Shown here piece after piece: positions 45,374-54,573 of a DNA stretch of 64,000 nt (its first letter is position 1; each line of letters begins with the position of its first letter). Origin of the DNA: Mucilaginibacter galii (GTDB taxonomy: Bacteria; Bacteroidota; Bacteroidia; Sphingobacteriales; Sphingobacteriaceae); the NCBI RefSeq assembly GCF_014635825.1, contig NZ_BMDO01000009.1, positions 124,001 through 188,000 on the forward strand. The letters run 5' to 3'. Position numbers and translations under genes: made by a program. The notes below the pieces were generated by a model. It was not told where the DNA came from and did no database searches. It was given only the letters and a program-made list of their open reading frames with translations.

Positions 45374-45583
45374 GGGTTTAATATTTAATTGCTAAAAAAA
45401 TTAGTAAAATATATTTAATTATTTTAATGCAGTTCTGTGCGTTGGCTATATTTGGAAGGCAGGGCGTAAACAATTTAAAAAATCCTTTATCGCCCTTTAA
45501 ACGTATAACCTATACACTATTACTTTAAACTGCCTGTTTATAATATAAATATACAGTAATTAGTTTAATTAACCCTTGCGTTT

Positions 45584-46393
45584 ATGTCCTTAAAAAAAGG
45601 AGAATTTATACCAGCCATTGTAAAACGCGTAGCACGTTACAGCTTTAAATATGGCTGGCATGGCCGTTACCAAAACTGGGCACAGGCCCTTGGGCAAACT
45701 ACTGGTTACAATGCAAATGCAGTATTACAAAGAGTAAGCGCTGCGGCCTCAAAAGTAAAGAACGGACAAGCCGTTTACGAGCGTGATGGTATTGCGCTTA
45801 ACCACATTGAAGTGTTTTATCCGTTACTTTCAGCTTTACTGCTGGTGGCCTCGCGCAATAATAATGAGTTGAGTTTAATAGATTATGGCGGTTCCTTGGG
45901 TACATCGTACCGTCAAAACTTCCCTTACCTTAACCACTTAAGCAGCCTGCGGTGGCATTTAATAGAACAGCAAATGTTTGTAGATGAAGGCCGTAAAAAC
46001 TTTGAGGATGAACACCTGCACTTTTATTACAACTTAACCGAAGTGCTGCAACAGGATAAACCGCAGTTATTAATGTTCAGCAGTTCGCTGCAGTATATGG
46101 AAAAGCCTTACGAACTGCTTACAGAAGTAAAACAGTCGGGCATTGAATACCTGCTCATAGACCGCACCGCCTTTATTGATGAACCCGAAGACAGGCTTAC
46201 CATACAAAAAGTGCCACCAGCGTTTTATGAAGCCTCGTACCCGTGCTGGTTTTTTAGTGAGCAAAAAATGAATGCCTTTTTGCAAGACAGCTACGAACTG
46301 GTATTTGGCTTTGAATCGGGACAGAAAGTTACTTTAGGACTGGAGGAGCTTGATTATACTGGTATGTTATGGAAACTTAAGAGTAATCATTAA
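45584..46393 (+). CDS. TIGR04325 family methyltransferase
   Basis: 269 residues with a class I SAM-dependent fold: ELSLIDYGGSLGTSYRQNFP is the SAM-binding strand and glycine loop, then WHLIEQQMFVDEGRKNF, and LLMFSSSLQYMEKPYELL as motif IV region. TIGR04325 members are often in surface-polysaccharide clusters, but no such genes surround this one. Substrate unknown. Upstream (45374-45583) is AT-rich with no gene. Confidence 0.82.
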   Translation: MSLKKGEFIPAIVKRVARYSFKYGWHGRYQNWAQALGQTTGYNANAVLQRVSAAASKVKNGQAVYERDGIALNHIEVFYPLLSALLLVASRNNNELSLIDYGGSLGTSYRQNFPYLNHLSSLRWHLIEQQMFVDEGRKNFEDEHLHFYYNLTEVLQQDKPQLLMFSSSLQYMEKPYELLTEVKQSGIEYLLIDRTAFIDEPEDRLTIQKVPPAFYEASYPCWFFSEQKMNAFLQDSYELVFGFESGQKVTLGLEELDYTGMLWKLKSNH

Positions 46394-46414
46394 ACGCTCA
46401 CTATCATTCATTTA

Positions 46415-47044
46415 TTAATCTATTAGAATTTCTACTCCGGGTGTAGTGCCTGAAACCGATTTGATTTTTCCGATAAATTCTTTTCTATCGAAGCGGTCAT
46501 AATAGGATATTTGTGTATTGCCGATAGATTTCACCTTGCCAAAATCTTCTTCCGAATCAAACCTGTCGTAATAAGTAATAGGTATATTTCCTACTAATTC
46601 AAGTTTACCCTCGTTATCACTATCGAAACGATCTCTATAACTAAACAAAACATTACCAACAGACTTTACTTTACCAATGTTATCAAATCCGTCGTATCCA
46701 CTAATATAGGTAACGGCAACATCTCCTATCGCCTTAAGTTTACCCACAAGTCCCGAACCGTCAAATGCAGAATAGTATTCGATATGTGTGTTGCCAATGG
46801 CTAAATTTTTCCCTTGCAAATAAGTGCCATCTGCAGGCGTACTATATTCTACATCGCTTTCCCCATCAGAAAACAAATTAATTTTTCCGTTTACCCGAAG
46901 TTGCATTGTAACGTTACCTTGAACTAACTCCACCGTTAAAAACGATTTTGAAGAATTATGTAAAGTAATAGCAGTAACAGTTTGTGCTTTACCCAATAAA
47001 GTGATAGCCACAAGCAGCGCGGTGAGACCGAATATACGTTTCAT
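46415..47044 (-). CDS. Secreted protein built of tandem 26-residue repeats
   Basis: 209 residues from the ATG at 47044; the signal peptide is MKRIFGLTALLVAITLLGKA/Q. From about residue 65 it has five or six tandem repeats with consensus GK(V/L)KSIGNxxISYYDRFDxxx, for example VGNIPITYYDRFDSEEDFGK and IGNTQISYYDRFDRKEFIGK. Each probably forms a beta hairpin, giving an elongated beta sheet. No named family is recognised. Confidence 0.7.
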   Translation of the reverse strand: MKRIFGLTALLVAITLLGKAQTVTAITLHNSSKSFLTVELVQGNVTMQLRVNGKINLFSDGESDVEYSTPADGTYLQGKNLAIGNTHIEYYSAFDGSGLVGKLKAIGDVAVTYISGYDGFDNIGKVKSVGNVLFSYRDRFDSDNEGKLELVGNIPITYYDRFDSEEDFGKVKSIGNTQISYYDRFDRKEFIGKIKSVSGTTPGVEILID

Positions 47045-47134
47045 GATAGTTTTTAAGTTGGTGTATGTTTGAATCACAAAGTACCAGATGGTTTAACCTG
47101 CTATCCTCAAATTTCACGAATACTCTACTGTGGG

Positions 47135-47614
47135 TTAATCTTGTTGATGAACTTCACTTGTTGAAACATGCTTAACCGGAAAGTTAACCGAATTAGCAAT
47201 GAAACAGTACTGATTAGCCTTTTTGTGCAGATCATCTATTTGTAGCATCATATCCTGATGCATGACTACTACGTGCGGATGCAAAACCACTTCAGTAAAC
47301 CGTCCGCTACCGTTGCTTTCTTCAACCATAATAGCCGAGGCATTGTCGGTATAAGCAGTAACCACCACACCTGCCTCGCTGCATAAATGTAAAAACCAAA
47401 GCATATGGCAGGAAGACAGTGACATTAACAACATTTCTTCGGGATTATGAAGCGAAGGGTTACCCATAAAAGCCGGATCGGAAGAGCCTTCAATAGTAAT
47501 TTTATTATTTATACTGATGCTGTAAGAGCGTTGGTAACTACGGTAAGTTTCCGTACCCTGCCCTGTGTTACCGGTCCAGGTTAAGTTTGCATTGTAAGTA
47601 TGTTGTTTGCCCAT
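47135..47614 (-). CDS. OsmC family protein
   Basis: 159 residues with the OsmC/Ohr fold: NPEEMLLMSLSSCHMLWFLH carries the first reactive cysteine, and CFIANSVNFPVKH the second (YCFIANS). The Arg and Glu partners are less clear. Such proteins reduce organic hydroperoxides with thiols. A consensus -7 element (TACCTTTG) lies at 47634-47641. Confidence 0.88.
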   Translation of the reverse strand: MGKQHTYNANLTWTGNTGQGTETYRSYQRSYSISINNKITIEGSSDPAFMGNPSLHNPEEMLLMSLSSCHMLWFLHLCSEAGVVVTAYTDNASAIMVEESNGSGRFTEVVLHPHVVVMHQDMMLQIDDLHKKANQYCFIANSVNFPVKHVSTSEVHQQD

Positions 47615-47633
47615 AACCGGTTACCTTGTAAAA

Positions 47634-47641
47634 CAAAGGTA
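47634..47641 (-). promoter_or_regulatory. -7 promoter element TACCTTTG of the OsmC gene
   Basis: Perfect TAnnTTTG match on the minus strand, 20 bases before the ATG at 47614. Confidence 0.6.
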
Positions 47642-47702
47642 AGTTGATTTGTTATTGTTAAGTTGAATATTTATAGTTGTTTCACCTCAAATACTAACCT
47701 TT

Positions 47703-48155
47703 ATGCTTAACCAGTTTCTTATTAAACCAGCCCTGATTTGCATCGTATCAATATTGGGTATGGCTACCGTAAACGCACAAAAAGTTGCTAATTATGCAAT
47801 AGGCAAATATGGCGCAACCAATTACGAGCATTTTTCTTTTTGGACCAAAGCCGGGAAACGTGCAGAAATCACCTACACTTATGGCAAGGATGGCAAAGAA
47901 TTACCTGTTAAATATTTAGGCAAAGCTAGCTATGAGGGCAAAGCCGCCTTTAAAATACAACTTCCTAATGGCAGCCTCTTGTACGTAATAACATCGGGCA
48001 TCAACCTGAAAGTGCAGAATACAACAAAAAGCTACAACAAGCTATTTACCTGGGCATACGAAGGCCCTGTAAACGGGATGGGTACGTTTTGCGAAGCCTG
48101 CGCAGAAGACGAAAAAGAAGCGATGAAGCTTTTGAACAGCGCCTATATGAAATAG
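47703..48155 (+). CDS. Small secreted protein of unknown function
   Basis: 150 residues. Signal peptide through MATVNAQ, then a mature domain with NYEHFSFWTKAGKRAEITYT, KAAFKIQLPNGSLLYVITSG and GPVNGMGTFCEACAEDEKEA. The late CEAC pair could bind metal or form a disulfide. No family is recognised. It is monocistronic, followed by a degenerate repeat. Confidence 0.65.
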   Translation: MLNQFLIKPALICIVSILGMATVNAQKVANYAIGKYGATNYEHFSFWTKAGKRAEITYTYGKDGKELPVKYLGKASYEGKAAFKIQLPNGSLLYVITSGINLKVQNTTKSYNKLFTWAYEGPVNGMGTFCEACAEDEKEAMKLLNSAYMK

Positions 48156-48170
48156 CAGATTGGAGAATAA

Positions 48171-48264
48171 CCGTCATTACAAGGAGCGATAGCGACGAAG
48201 CAATTCCTGCGCTATGGATAGCGGCTGCTTTTCTATGGCGATTACTTCTTACATCGCAATAATG
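48171..48264. repeat. Degenerate GTCATTGCGAGGA repeat
   Basis: CCGTCATTACAAGGAGCGAT and GCGACGAAGCAATTCC match the left arm; the right arm survives only as ATCGCAATAATG. Confidence 0.55.
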
Positions 48265-48280
48265 TGCTGATTTGAATCTA

Positions 48281-49486
48281 TTAATGCTCTTTCAGGATGG
48301 TATGATCCATTTTATCGCGTTTAGTACGCAGGTAAAACTCGTTATGTGGGTTAGGTAATATTTCGATGGGTACGGTTTCAACTACCTCTAAACCGTAGCC
48401 AATTAAACCAGAACGTTTTTTGGGGTTGTTACTCATTAAACGCATTTTAGTAATACCCAGATCGCGAATGATTTGAGCACCTATGCCATAGTCGCGCAGA
48501 TCCATTTTAAAGCCTAACTGTATGTTGGCCTCTACGGTATCCAGGCCGCTCTCCTGTAACTGGTATGCTTTAAGCTTATTTATTAAACCTATACCCCTAC
48601 CCTCCTGATTCATATAAATAATCACACCTTTACCTTCTTCGTTTACTTTTTCCATGGCCTTATGCAATTGCGGACCACAATCGCACCGGCAGGAGCCAAA
48701 TATATCGCCTGTAACACAAGAGCTATGCACCCGAACCAGTACCGGCTCGCCGGGTTCCCAGCTACCTTTAATAAGTGCCAGGTGATGATCGCCGGTATCC
48801 TTTTGCGTATAGGCAATCATTTCAAAATCGCCCCATTGCGTAGGCATCTTTACTGCTACTTCACGGTCAATCAGGCTGTCATTGCTTAAACGGTAAGCGA
48901 TCAGGTCTTTAATAGAGATAATCTTGAGATCAAACTCTTTGGCAATAACCAACAACTCCGGAAGCCTGGCCATTTCGCCATCTTCTTTCATAATCTCGCA
49001 TATTACACCGGCAGGCTCCAGTCCGGCCATTACGGGCAGGTCTATAGCGGCTTCAGTATGCCCTGCACGGCGCAACACGCCGCCATCTTTGGCAATTAAA
49101 GGAAACACGTGACCCGGGCGACCTAAATCTGCCGGCTTGGTAGCCGAATCAATAAGCGCCAAAGTAGTTTTAGAACGATCTGATGCAGAAATACCTGTGG
49201 TACAACCATGCCCCAATAAGTCTATAGATACGGTGAAGCTGGTTTCGAGCGTGGCAGTATTGTTGGTCACCATAGGGTCAAGCTCCAACTCGCGGGCACG
49301 CTGGCGGGTAATAGGCGCGCAAATTAAACCGCGGCCGTAACGGGCCATAAAGTTTATAGCCTCCGGCGTAGCAAAGCGTGCTGCAATTAAAAAATCGCCT
49401 TCGTTCTCGCGGTCGTCATCATCAACTACAATAATGATCTTGCCTGCTTTGATAGCTTCAACAGCTTCGGGTATGGTATTTAACAT
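48281..49486 (-). CDS. ribBA: Bifunctional DHBP synthase / GTP cyclohydrolase II RibBA
   Basis: 401 residues. The RibB half has [31 protein letters not shown] and [20 protein letters not shown]. The RibA half has the zinc site [20 protein letters not shown] and [17 protein letters not shown]. It starts both branches of riboflavin synthesis. The remaining gene of this pathway in the window is ribF. No FMN riboswitch was recognised in the 115-base upstream gap. Confidence 0.97.
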   Translation of the reverse strand: MLNTIPEAVEAIKAGKIIIVVDDDDRENEGDFLIAARFATPEAINFMARYGRGLICAPITRQRARELELDPMVTNNTATLETSFTVSIDLLGHGCTTGISASDRSKTTLALIDSATKPADLGRPGHVFPLIAKDGGVLRRAGHTEAAIDLPVMAGLEPAGVICEIMKEDGEMARLPELLVIAKEFDLKIISIKDLIAYRLSNDSLIDREVAVKMPTQWGDFEMIAYTQKDTGDHHLALIKGSWEPGEPVLVRVHSSCVTGDIFGSCRCDCGPQLHKAMEKVNEEGKGVIIYMNQEGRGIGLINKLKAYQLQESGLDTVEANIQLGFKMDLRDYGIGAQIIRDLGITKMRLMSNNPKKRSGLIGYGLEVVETVPIEILPNPHNEFYLRTKRDKMDHTILKEH

Positions 49487-49555
49487 ATAGAGGTGAAAGC
49501 AAATAAAAGTGAGGCTTGTTTGTACGCTACAGCCATGCTTTTATATAAGTATAAG

Positions 49556-49563
49556 CAAAGTTA
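49556..49563 (-). promoter_or_regulatory. -7 promoter element TAACTTTG of ribBA
   Basis: Perfect TAnnTTTG match on the minus strand, 70 bases before the ATG at 49486. Confidence 0.55.
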
Positions 49564-49601
49564 AACTATGGATAAGTTAAACAGGTCTGTAGTTTGTAAA
49601 A

Positions 49602-51038
49602 TCAATGCAGCTCGCTCAACGCTTTTTTGCGCTTAAATACTTTGACAAAATAGCGTTTGTAAGCATCGGTATCAAACAAAACCGAATCGTTTGCGGCCTT
49701 GTACGACAGGAACAAACCAATAGGCGTTAAGATCATGATGGCTATCCACATGCCCATAGCGGGTGTCATACTGCCCTCTTTGGCCGATTTTTCGCCGATG
49801 GTGGCAATAATATAATAAATAAGGAAGAATACAACCGATACCACCAAAGGCAAGCCCAAACCACCTTTACGTATAATAGCACCCAGGGGCGCACCTATAA
49901 GAAAGAGCACCAAACAAGCTGCCGAGAGCGTAAACTTCTTTTGATACTCGATAGAGTACTTACGGATATTCTTTGAATCTTCTTTATAGCGCTCTGATAG
50001 CGTACGCAGCGATTCCCTGACCGATTGCGCCTCGTTTAGGGCATTAGGTAAGGCTCTTTGCAAGGCATCGGGCTTAATTATGCTTAAAGATGCATCGCTT
50101 TTAACAGGGTTGCCGGAAGCTAACTTATGCGGCACTGCAAAGTATCTTAAATAAGAGGTAATAATGGACGTATTGCCTCTATTAATATTGTTAACCGCCT
50201 TAATACTCGAATCCTGAAACTTACTGAGCTGCTTAAGGTTCATCATTTGAATGGTTGACCGCCACTCGTTGGCATCCGTACGCTTCATTTTAAAGCTTTC
50301 GAGGCTAAATTTTTGCTCTGTAGAAGTAAACCGCTCACGCCTGAACATTTTCCGCGGATTAAGACTTCCTTCGCCGGCTTCTTCCTCGTAACGTACGCCG
50401 TCTTTAATTTTTAACACCAGGAACAAATCATCAGGTGTGCGGTACATAATGGCCTGTTTGGCTATAGTTACTATTAAATTGTTAGAGCCCGGCTTGTTCT
50501 CATAGATCATAACGCCATAAAGCGTTTGACCATCGGGGTCCTTTTTTTGTACGCGTATAGAGTAGCCCTGGCTTTGAAAACTGTTGTTAAAAACCCCTTC
50601 AGAAATCAGGAAAGATGTTTTTTGCTGGCGCACATCATACAACAACGAGTAGTACTTGAAGTTGGCAATGGGCAGCATATAATCTGAAAAGATAAATGCA
50701 CCGATACTGAGCAGCGTAACCACGATTAGCATAGGGTACATTGCCCTGGTGAGCGATATACCAGCCGATTTGATGGCTACCAATTCATAATTCTCACCCA
50801 AATTACCGTAGGTCATGATGGAAGAAAGGAGGATAGACAAGGGCAAGGCCATTGCCACATTGGTCATGGAGGCATACATCATGAGTTCGAGGATGATGTA
50901 CCACTGGAAGCCTTTACCTATTAAATCGTCGATGTATTTGAATAAAAACAACATCAACAACACGAACATCACGATGAAAAAGGTAACAACGAAAGGCCTG
51001 ATGAAAGACTTAAGAATTAAGAGATGTATCTTTTTCAC
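49602..51038 (-). CDS. LptF/LptG family lipopolysaccharide export permease
   Basis: 478 residues. Three N-terminal helices (first FVVTFFIVMFVLLMLFLFKY), a large periplasmic beta-jellyroll domain (about 110-310) and three C-terminal helices including LIGAPLGAIIRKGGLGLPLV, the hallmark LptF/G segment. With LptB2 it extracts LPS from the inner membrane. Length exceeds E. coli LptF or LptG (about 360), as is usual in Bacteroidota. Confidence 0.92.
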   Translation of the reverse strand: MKKIHLLILKSFIRPFVVTFFIVMFVLLMLFLFKYIDDLIGKGFQWYIILELMMYASMTNVAMALPLSILLSSIMTYGNLGENYELVAIKSAGISLTRAMYPMLIVVTLLSIGAFIFSDYMLPIANFKYYSLLYDVRQQKTSFLISEGVFNNSFQSQGYSIRVQKKDPDGQTLYGVMIYENKPGSNNLIVTIAKQAIMYRTPDDLFLVLKIKDGVRYEEEAGEGSLNPRKMFRRERFTSTEQKFSLESFKMKRTDANEWRSTIQMMNLKQLSKFQDSSIKAVNNINRGNTSIITSYLRYFAVPHKLASGNPVKSDASLSIIKPDALQRALPNALNEAQSVRESLRTLSERYKEDSKNIRKYSIEYQKKFTLSAACLVLFLIGAPLGAIIRKGGLGLPLVVSVVFFLIYYIIATIGEKSAKEGSMTPAMGMWIAIMILTPIGLFLSYKAANDSVLFDTDAYKRYFVKVFKRKKALSELH

Positions 51039-51166
51039 TGGGCAAAGTTAAGCAATTGTACCCGTTCCTACTTCCCTTTACAGAAGCATACCGGCAACGT
51101 TTATGCTAAACGCTGAGGTGGCCTTTTTTAGTATAAAAGCGCTATGTGATTAACCGTAAGCTTCTG

Positions 51167-51547
51167 TTAAGCGCCTATTACACCTATTAAATAGCCTATC
51201 TGGTTGTTCCAGATGAGTTTGCGTTCGGCAATGGTATCTTCGGTGGCAAAATCGGTCACGCTCAGGGCAACATCGTTGGTAAGTTCGTCCTGAACAATCT
51301 CCATTTCAAAATAACACTGCGGGTCATCGTCCAGCCAGCGGAAACGGATAAACTTATTCTCTTTCATGCCCAGCAGCTTGGCTTTCTGCTCTTCACCGTC
51401 CCAGGTAAAAGTATAAGTTTGATCTCTGAACGTAACCTGATCGGCAAACCACTGCGTTAGCCCGTTAGCTTCACTTAAAAAACTGTATAATATGCGGGGA
51501 GAAGACTTGATTTCATACTCCAGCTGGAACTTTTTTTTATCAGACAT
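51167..51547 (-). CDS. START-like / AHSA1-type SRPBCC protein
   Basis: 126 residues with the helix-grip fold pattern: FQLEYEIKSSPRILYSFLSE, GLTQWFADQV, YTFTWDGEEQKAKLLGMKEN and the end helix. Such small proteins bind hydrophobic ligands or Hsp90-like partners. It starts 130 bases upstream of lptF/G on the same strand, a common arrangement in this phylum. Ligand unknown. Confidence 0.82.
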   Translation of the reverse strand: MSDKKKFQLEYEIKSSPRILYSFLSEANGLTQWFADQVTFRDQTYTFTWDGEEQKAKLLGMKENKFIRFRWLDDDPQCYFEMEIVQDELTNDVALSVTDFATEDTIAERKLIWNNQIGYLIGVIGA

Positions 51548-51620
51548 ATCAGGTTTACAGGAGGTTTTGCAGCCGCTGCTGCAAATGTTAACATTTTTTC
51601 TAAAGAAAGGTAAATAATCC

Positions 51621-51628
51621 TATATTTG
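51621..51628 (+). promoter_or_regulatory. -7 promoter element TATATTTG of tRNA-Met
   Basis: TAnnTTTG match about 45 bases before the mature tRNA 5' end. Confidence 0.55.
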
Positions 51629-51673
51629 CAAACCTTTTTAGGAAAGCCCATCGGGACGACCCTAACTAAGGAC

Positions 51674-51747
51674 GGCGGGGTAGCTCAGATGGTTAGAGCG
51701 TAGGATTCATAACCCTAAGGTCGGCAGTTCGATCCTGCTCCCCGCTA
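51674..51747 (+). tRNA. tRNA-Met (CAT anticodon)
   Basis: The acceptor stem GGCGGGG pairs with CCCCGCT, the D-arm is GCTCAGATGGTTAGAGC, the anticodon loop is TTCATAA, and the T-arm holds GTTCGATC. CCA is not encoded. G1-T72 is a wobble pair, and the stem base next to the loop is A-C mismatched. Elongator Met is most likely; Ile2 (lysidine-modified CAT) cannot be excluded by eye. Confidence 0.93.
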
Positions 51748-51757
51748 CTGAATTGGC

Positions 51758-51802
51758 AAAAGAGGCATAATCGAGATTCAAACTCGGGGATGCCTCTTTT
51801 TT
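51758..51802 (+). terminator. Terminator after tRNA-Met
   Basis: AAAAGAGGCAT and ATGCCTCTTTTTT form the outer stem around an inner CGAG/CTCG hairpin. Confidence 0.75.
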
Positions 51803-52233
51803 ATTGGCTATAACTTGCTTAAAGGAAAGATATATGCAAATACCGAATTGATAGAAAAGTTCGATAAGTATCTGTTTCCTTGTTGTAAAAAATGCCTTCG
51901 AAAAAGACCAATAAATAAATTTTTTACGTGGTTAAATTGATCGGCAGAAAGGCAGATTTGAGGTAAAATCGACGGCAAGGGCCAAGACTTATCAAGGTTC
52001 GACACTTTTCTTCTGTTAGTCAAACGCTGTCCCCCAACTTACAGTGCTATTTTTTCATCTTTATGGCAGAGCTTGTTTATTTATAAAACGCCACAGCAAT
52101 ATAAGTCAAAAATCTTTAAGTCAGCATTACCGCTGGCCTGATGCTATAGAAGCCATACTTTCCGCCAATAGCACATTTTATTGTAGTTTAACAATTTACT
52201 AATATGTTTAAAGTATGTTGCGTAACAATTCAT
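51803..52233. other. Gene-free stretch between tRNA-Met and the PHP gene
   Basis: About 430 bases with short frames only. A 71-codon minus frame (51808-52023) shows no family, signal peptide or promoter and is not called. No repeat of the tRNA 3' end and no integrase remnant was found. Confidence 0.45.
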
Positions 52234-52249
52234 TGGTCATTCGTGACCA
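52234..52249 (+). promoter_or_regulatory. Palindrome TGGTCA-N4-TGACCA, possible operator
   Basis: A perfect six-base inverted repeat with a four-base centre lies 18 bases before the PHP gene start at 52268. It could bind a dimeric regulator; no regulator gene is adjacent. Confidence 0.4.
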
Positions 52250-52267
52250 TTATTCAATATACAAATC

Positions 52268-53542
52268 ATGAGAGAAAAAGTAGGTTTCAATGAGGAGAAA
52301 GAAAATGGGACTAAGTTCACAAGCAAAACAAAATCAATACTATTGAACAACTTTACTAAAAAGCTTGTTCCTTTAATAATAATGGGCGGCGTTTGTTTTT
52401 CGGCTATTGCACAGCCGTCACATAAAAATCCGTGGATAAAAGCAGATATTGGTAAACTCCCACCTATAGCCAGCCTTACCAATGGACTGTGGCTTAAGGG
52501 TGATCTGCATGTACATTCGAGGCATAGCACAGAGTCATCAAATAATCCTGTTGGCAAGATCATTGCTTTTTCTAAGTCAGTTGGAATAGATTACATCTGC
52601 ATAACCGATCATGACAACCATGTAAACGGAGATGTAGCCCATCATACCTGGGCCGATCCTGAGTTTAAATCTGACGATGTATTGCTACTTTATGGTGCAG
52701 AGTGGACCACCGTTCGCGGTCACGGCAATGTATTTTCGGCCAAACCTTACAACCACCAAAGTTTATATGACGTGCGCGACCAACGCGATACGGTAATTGG
52801 ACGAATAAAAAAAGGCTTAGGTATTCATCTTTCTGCCAACCACCCAAGCGGTAAAGATCACTTTGGCTATTCGTACGATATCATCAATTCGCTTGAAGTA
52901 TGGAATTCTGTGCTTTGGTCGAAAAATGCAGAAGCTATCATGATCTGGGACGATATGCTTTCGTCGGGCCGCAAATTAACCGGCCGCGGAGGCAGTGATG
53001 CGCATCACGGCATCCCCGAAACACCCGATAAGGCAACAGCTAACAGCGGCCAGGCTAAAGCAAATTATGTAGGCACACCTACTACCTGGGTATTTGCTAC
53101 GGCGCGTACTAAGCAGGCTGTGGTAGACGCCTTAACTAATGGTCGTGTTTCGGTAAGTGCCAACCCTTATGCGCCACGTGTAGAATTTTATGCAGATTTA
53201 GATGATAACGGAAAGATGGATATGATGATGGGCGATAATACTAAACCAACGGGTAAAGCTGTAAAATTCCGCGTTCAGCTAACAGGCAAAACCGTATCAG
53301 ATACGGCATATACCGTTACCGTAATTAAAAATGGCGGCAAATTTAACAGTTTTAAAACATCGGGTAAAATTCCGGCCGTAGAATTTACCGATATTCCTGC
53401 TGCAACAGGCCGCACCTATTACCGCGTTGTGGTTGAAGGGCCTGGAACTCCCTATCCTGAGGTACCTCAGGCAATGGCACTTACTGGAAATATGGTTGGC
53501 TTGTCAAACCCTATCTACTTTAACTTCGATCCAAACTTTTAA
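52268..53542 (+). CDS. Exported CehA/McbA-type PHP metallohydrolase
   Basis: 424 residues. A signal-like hydrophobic segment (KLVPLIIMGGVCFSAIAQ) lies about residue 37-55, late for a signal peptide, so an internal start is possible. The PHP metal motifs are GDLHVHSRHSTE, YICITDHDNH, HLSANHPSG and GGSDAHHG. PHP enzymes hydrolyse phosphoesters with a multinuclear metal centre; CehA/McbA relatives also cut carbamates. It converges on the phosphatase gene with a 35-base gap. Confidence 0.88.
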   Translation: MREKVGFNEEKENGTKFTSKTKSILLNNFTKKLVPLIIMGGVCFSAIAQPSHKNPWIKADIGKLPPIASLTNGLWLKGDLHVHSRHSTESSNNPVGKIIAFSKSVGIDYICITDHDNHVNGDVAHHTWADPEFKSDDVLLLYGAEWTTVRGHGNVFSAKPYNHQSLYDVRDQRDTVIGRIKKGLGIHLSANHPSGKDHFGYSYDIINSLEVWNSVLWSKNAEAIMIWDDMLSSGRKLTGRGGSDAHHGIPETPDKATANSGQAKANYVGTPTTWVFATARTKQAVVDALTNGRVSVSANPYAPRVEFYADLDDNGKMDMMMGDNTKPTGKAVKFRVQLTGKTVSDTAYTVTVIKNGGKFNSFKTSGKIPAVEFTDIPAATGRTYYRVVVEGPGTPYPEVPQAMALTGNMVGLSNPIYFNFDPNF

Positions 53543-53550
53543 CCTAATGA

Positions 53551-53595
53551 ACAACCTTAACCAATAGCCTTAATGAGCTATTTGGTTAAGGTTGT
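53551..53595. terminator. Convergent terminator overlapping the phosphatase stop
   Basis: ACAACCTTAACCAATAGC and GCTATTTGGTTAAGGTTGT form a long stem with one bulge. The last codons and the stop (53578-53580) of the phosphatase lie in the right arm. Confidence 0.8.
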
Positions 53596-54552
53596 TTCAT
53601 ATAAAACACTGCCTTTATAATTTACAGCTTTCATGTTGAGCTGTTTGGCATTTACAGAAAAGTACATATAACCATTTTCTGAGGCCTCAAAGCGGCTGTA
53701 ATTTACGCCACTGGTGACCGGTGTAAGCTCCGAACCTGCACCTGAAATAAATAAATGCGTTTGACCTTCGGGCTTTAAATGCTGCAAAGAATGGTCGTGC
53801 CCGGCAAGATACACATCTACCTTACACTCTTCAAAAACTGGTGCTAAAGCTTTTCTTATGGCCAGGGTGTCATAGTTTTTAATGCGGGGGCCTACCGTAT
53901 AGTGCGGATGATGCCCAACTACTACTTTCCACTTAACATTAGCCGAAGCTTGTTTAAGCGTTTGCCTCATCCATTCCATTTGTTTTTCTGGCTCCTGCTC
54001 TTTCATTTCATATATGATAGGCTGGGTATCTATGAACACGAAAAGCACCTTATCATTACCAGTGCCTAAACTTACTTCTTTTGAGTAATACCTTGCAGGC
54101 ATGTTCCACCGGCGACTTACTTTACTATAACGTATTTGCGCATCGGGGTCTGAACCGTAATCGTGATTGCCCAAAATAGGATACCAGTCGCATTGTAGTG
54201 AGTGAGCTGTGTACACATTTTCGAAAGAGAAATTCAACAAGGGATCATGCTCGCTAACTACGCCTTTGGGATAAAAGTTATCTCCAACCGATATTACAAA
54301 GTTATTGGGGTGCGATGCAGCCCATTGGCCCATTTGTTTGGCTACTTCCAGTTGCAAATATTCACCATTGCGGCCCCAGTCGCCAATAGCTAAAAAATGC
54401 AACCCGTAGGCTGCATCTGCGATAACTGTAGTAGAAAGGTCTTCACTTTCAAGGTGGGTAACACCACTTTCGGCCAGCACCTCCAGGGGTGCTATCATAG
54501 TAACCCCCAATGCACTGATGGCGGTGTTTCTGACAAATTTTCTACGATTCAT
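53578..54552 (-). CDS. Tat-exported metallophosphoesterase (purple acid phosphatase-like)
   Basis: 324 residues. The N terminus MNRRKFVRNTAISALG is a Tat-type signal. The five calcineurin-fold motifs are GDWG, VGDNFYP, GNHDYG, GHHPHYT and GHDHSLQHL, in the order of tartrate-resistant (type 5) acid phosphatases. Tat export suits a cofactor-loaded enzyme. It is the last gene of the susC-susD-PLC unit, 21 bases after the phospholipase. It would release phosphate from products in the periplasm. Confidence 0.92.
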   Translation of the reverse strand: MNRRKFVRNTAISALGVTMIAPLEVLAESGVTHLESEDLSTTVIADAAYGLHFLAIGDWGRNGEYLQLEVAKQMGQWAASHPNNFVISVGDNFYPKGVVSEHDPLLNFSFENVYTAHSLQCDWYPILGNHDYGSDPDAQIRYSKVSRRWNMPARYYSKEVSLGTGNDKVLFVFIDTQPIIYEMKEQEPEKQMEWMRQTLKQASANVKWKVVVGHHPHYTVGPRIKNYDTLAIRKALAPVFEECKVDVYLAGHDHSLQHLKPEGQTHLFISGAGSELTPVTSGVNYSRFEASENGYMYFSVNAKQLNMKAVNYKGSVLYETTLTK

Positions 54553-54573
54553 ATTTAAACCCTGATTTAATGA

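Noticed and set aside
45348..45583. SOS (LexA) box at recA
   Set aside because: No convincing palindrome was seen beside the -7 element; Bacteroidota sites are too variable to call by eye.
49487..49601. FMN riboswitch upstream of ribBA
   Set aside because: The gap is only 115 bases and shows none of the conserved riboswitch core; an ordinary -7 box is present.
51808..52023. 71-codon minus-strand frame after tRNA-Met, considered as an integrase or transposase remnant
   Set aside because: No recombinase motif, no repeat of the tRNA 3' end and no mobile-element neighbour.
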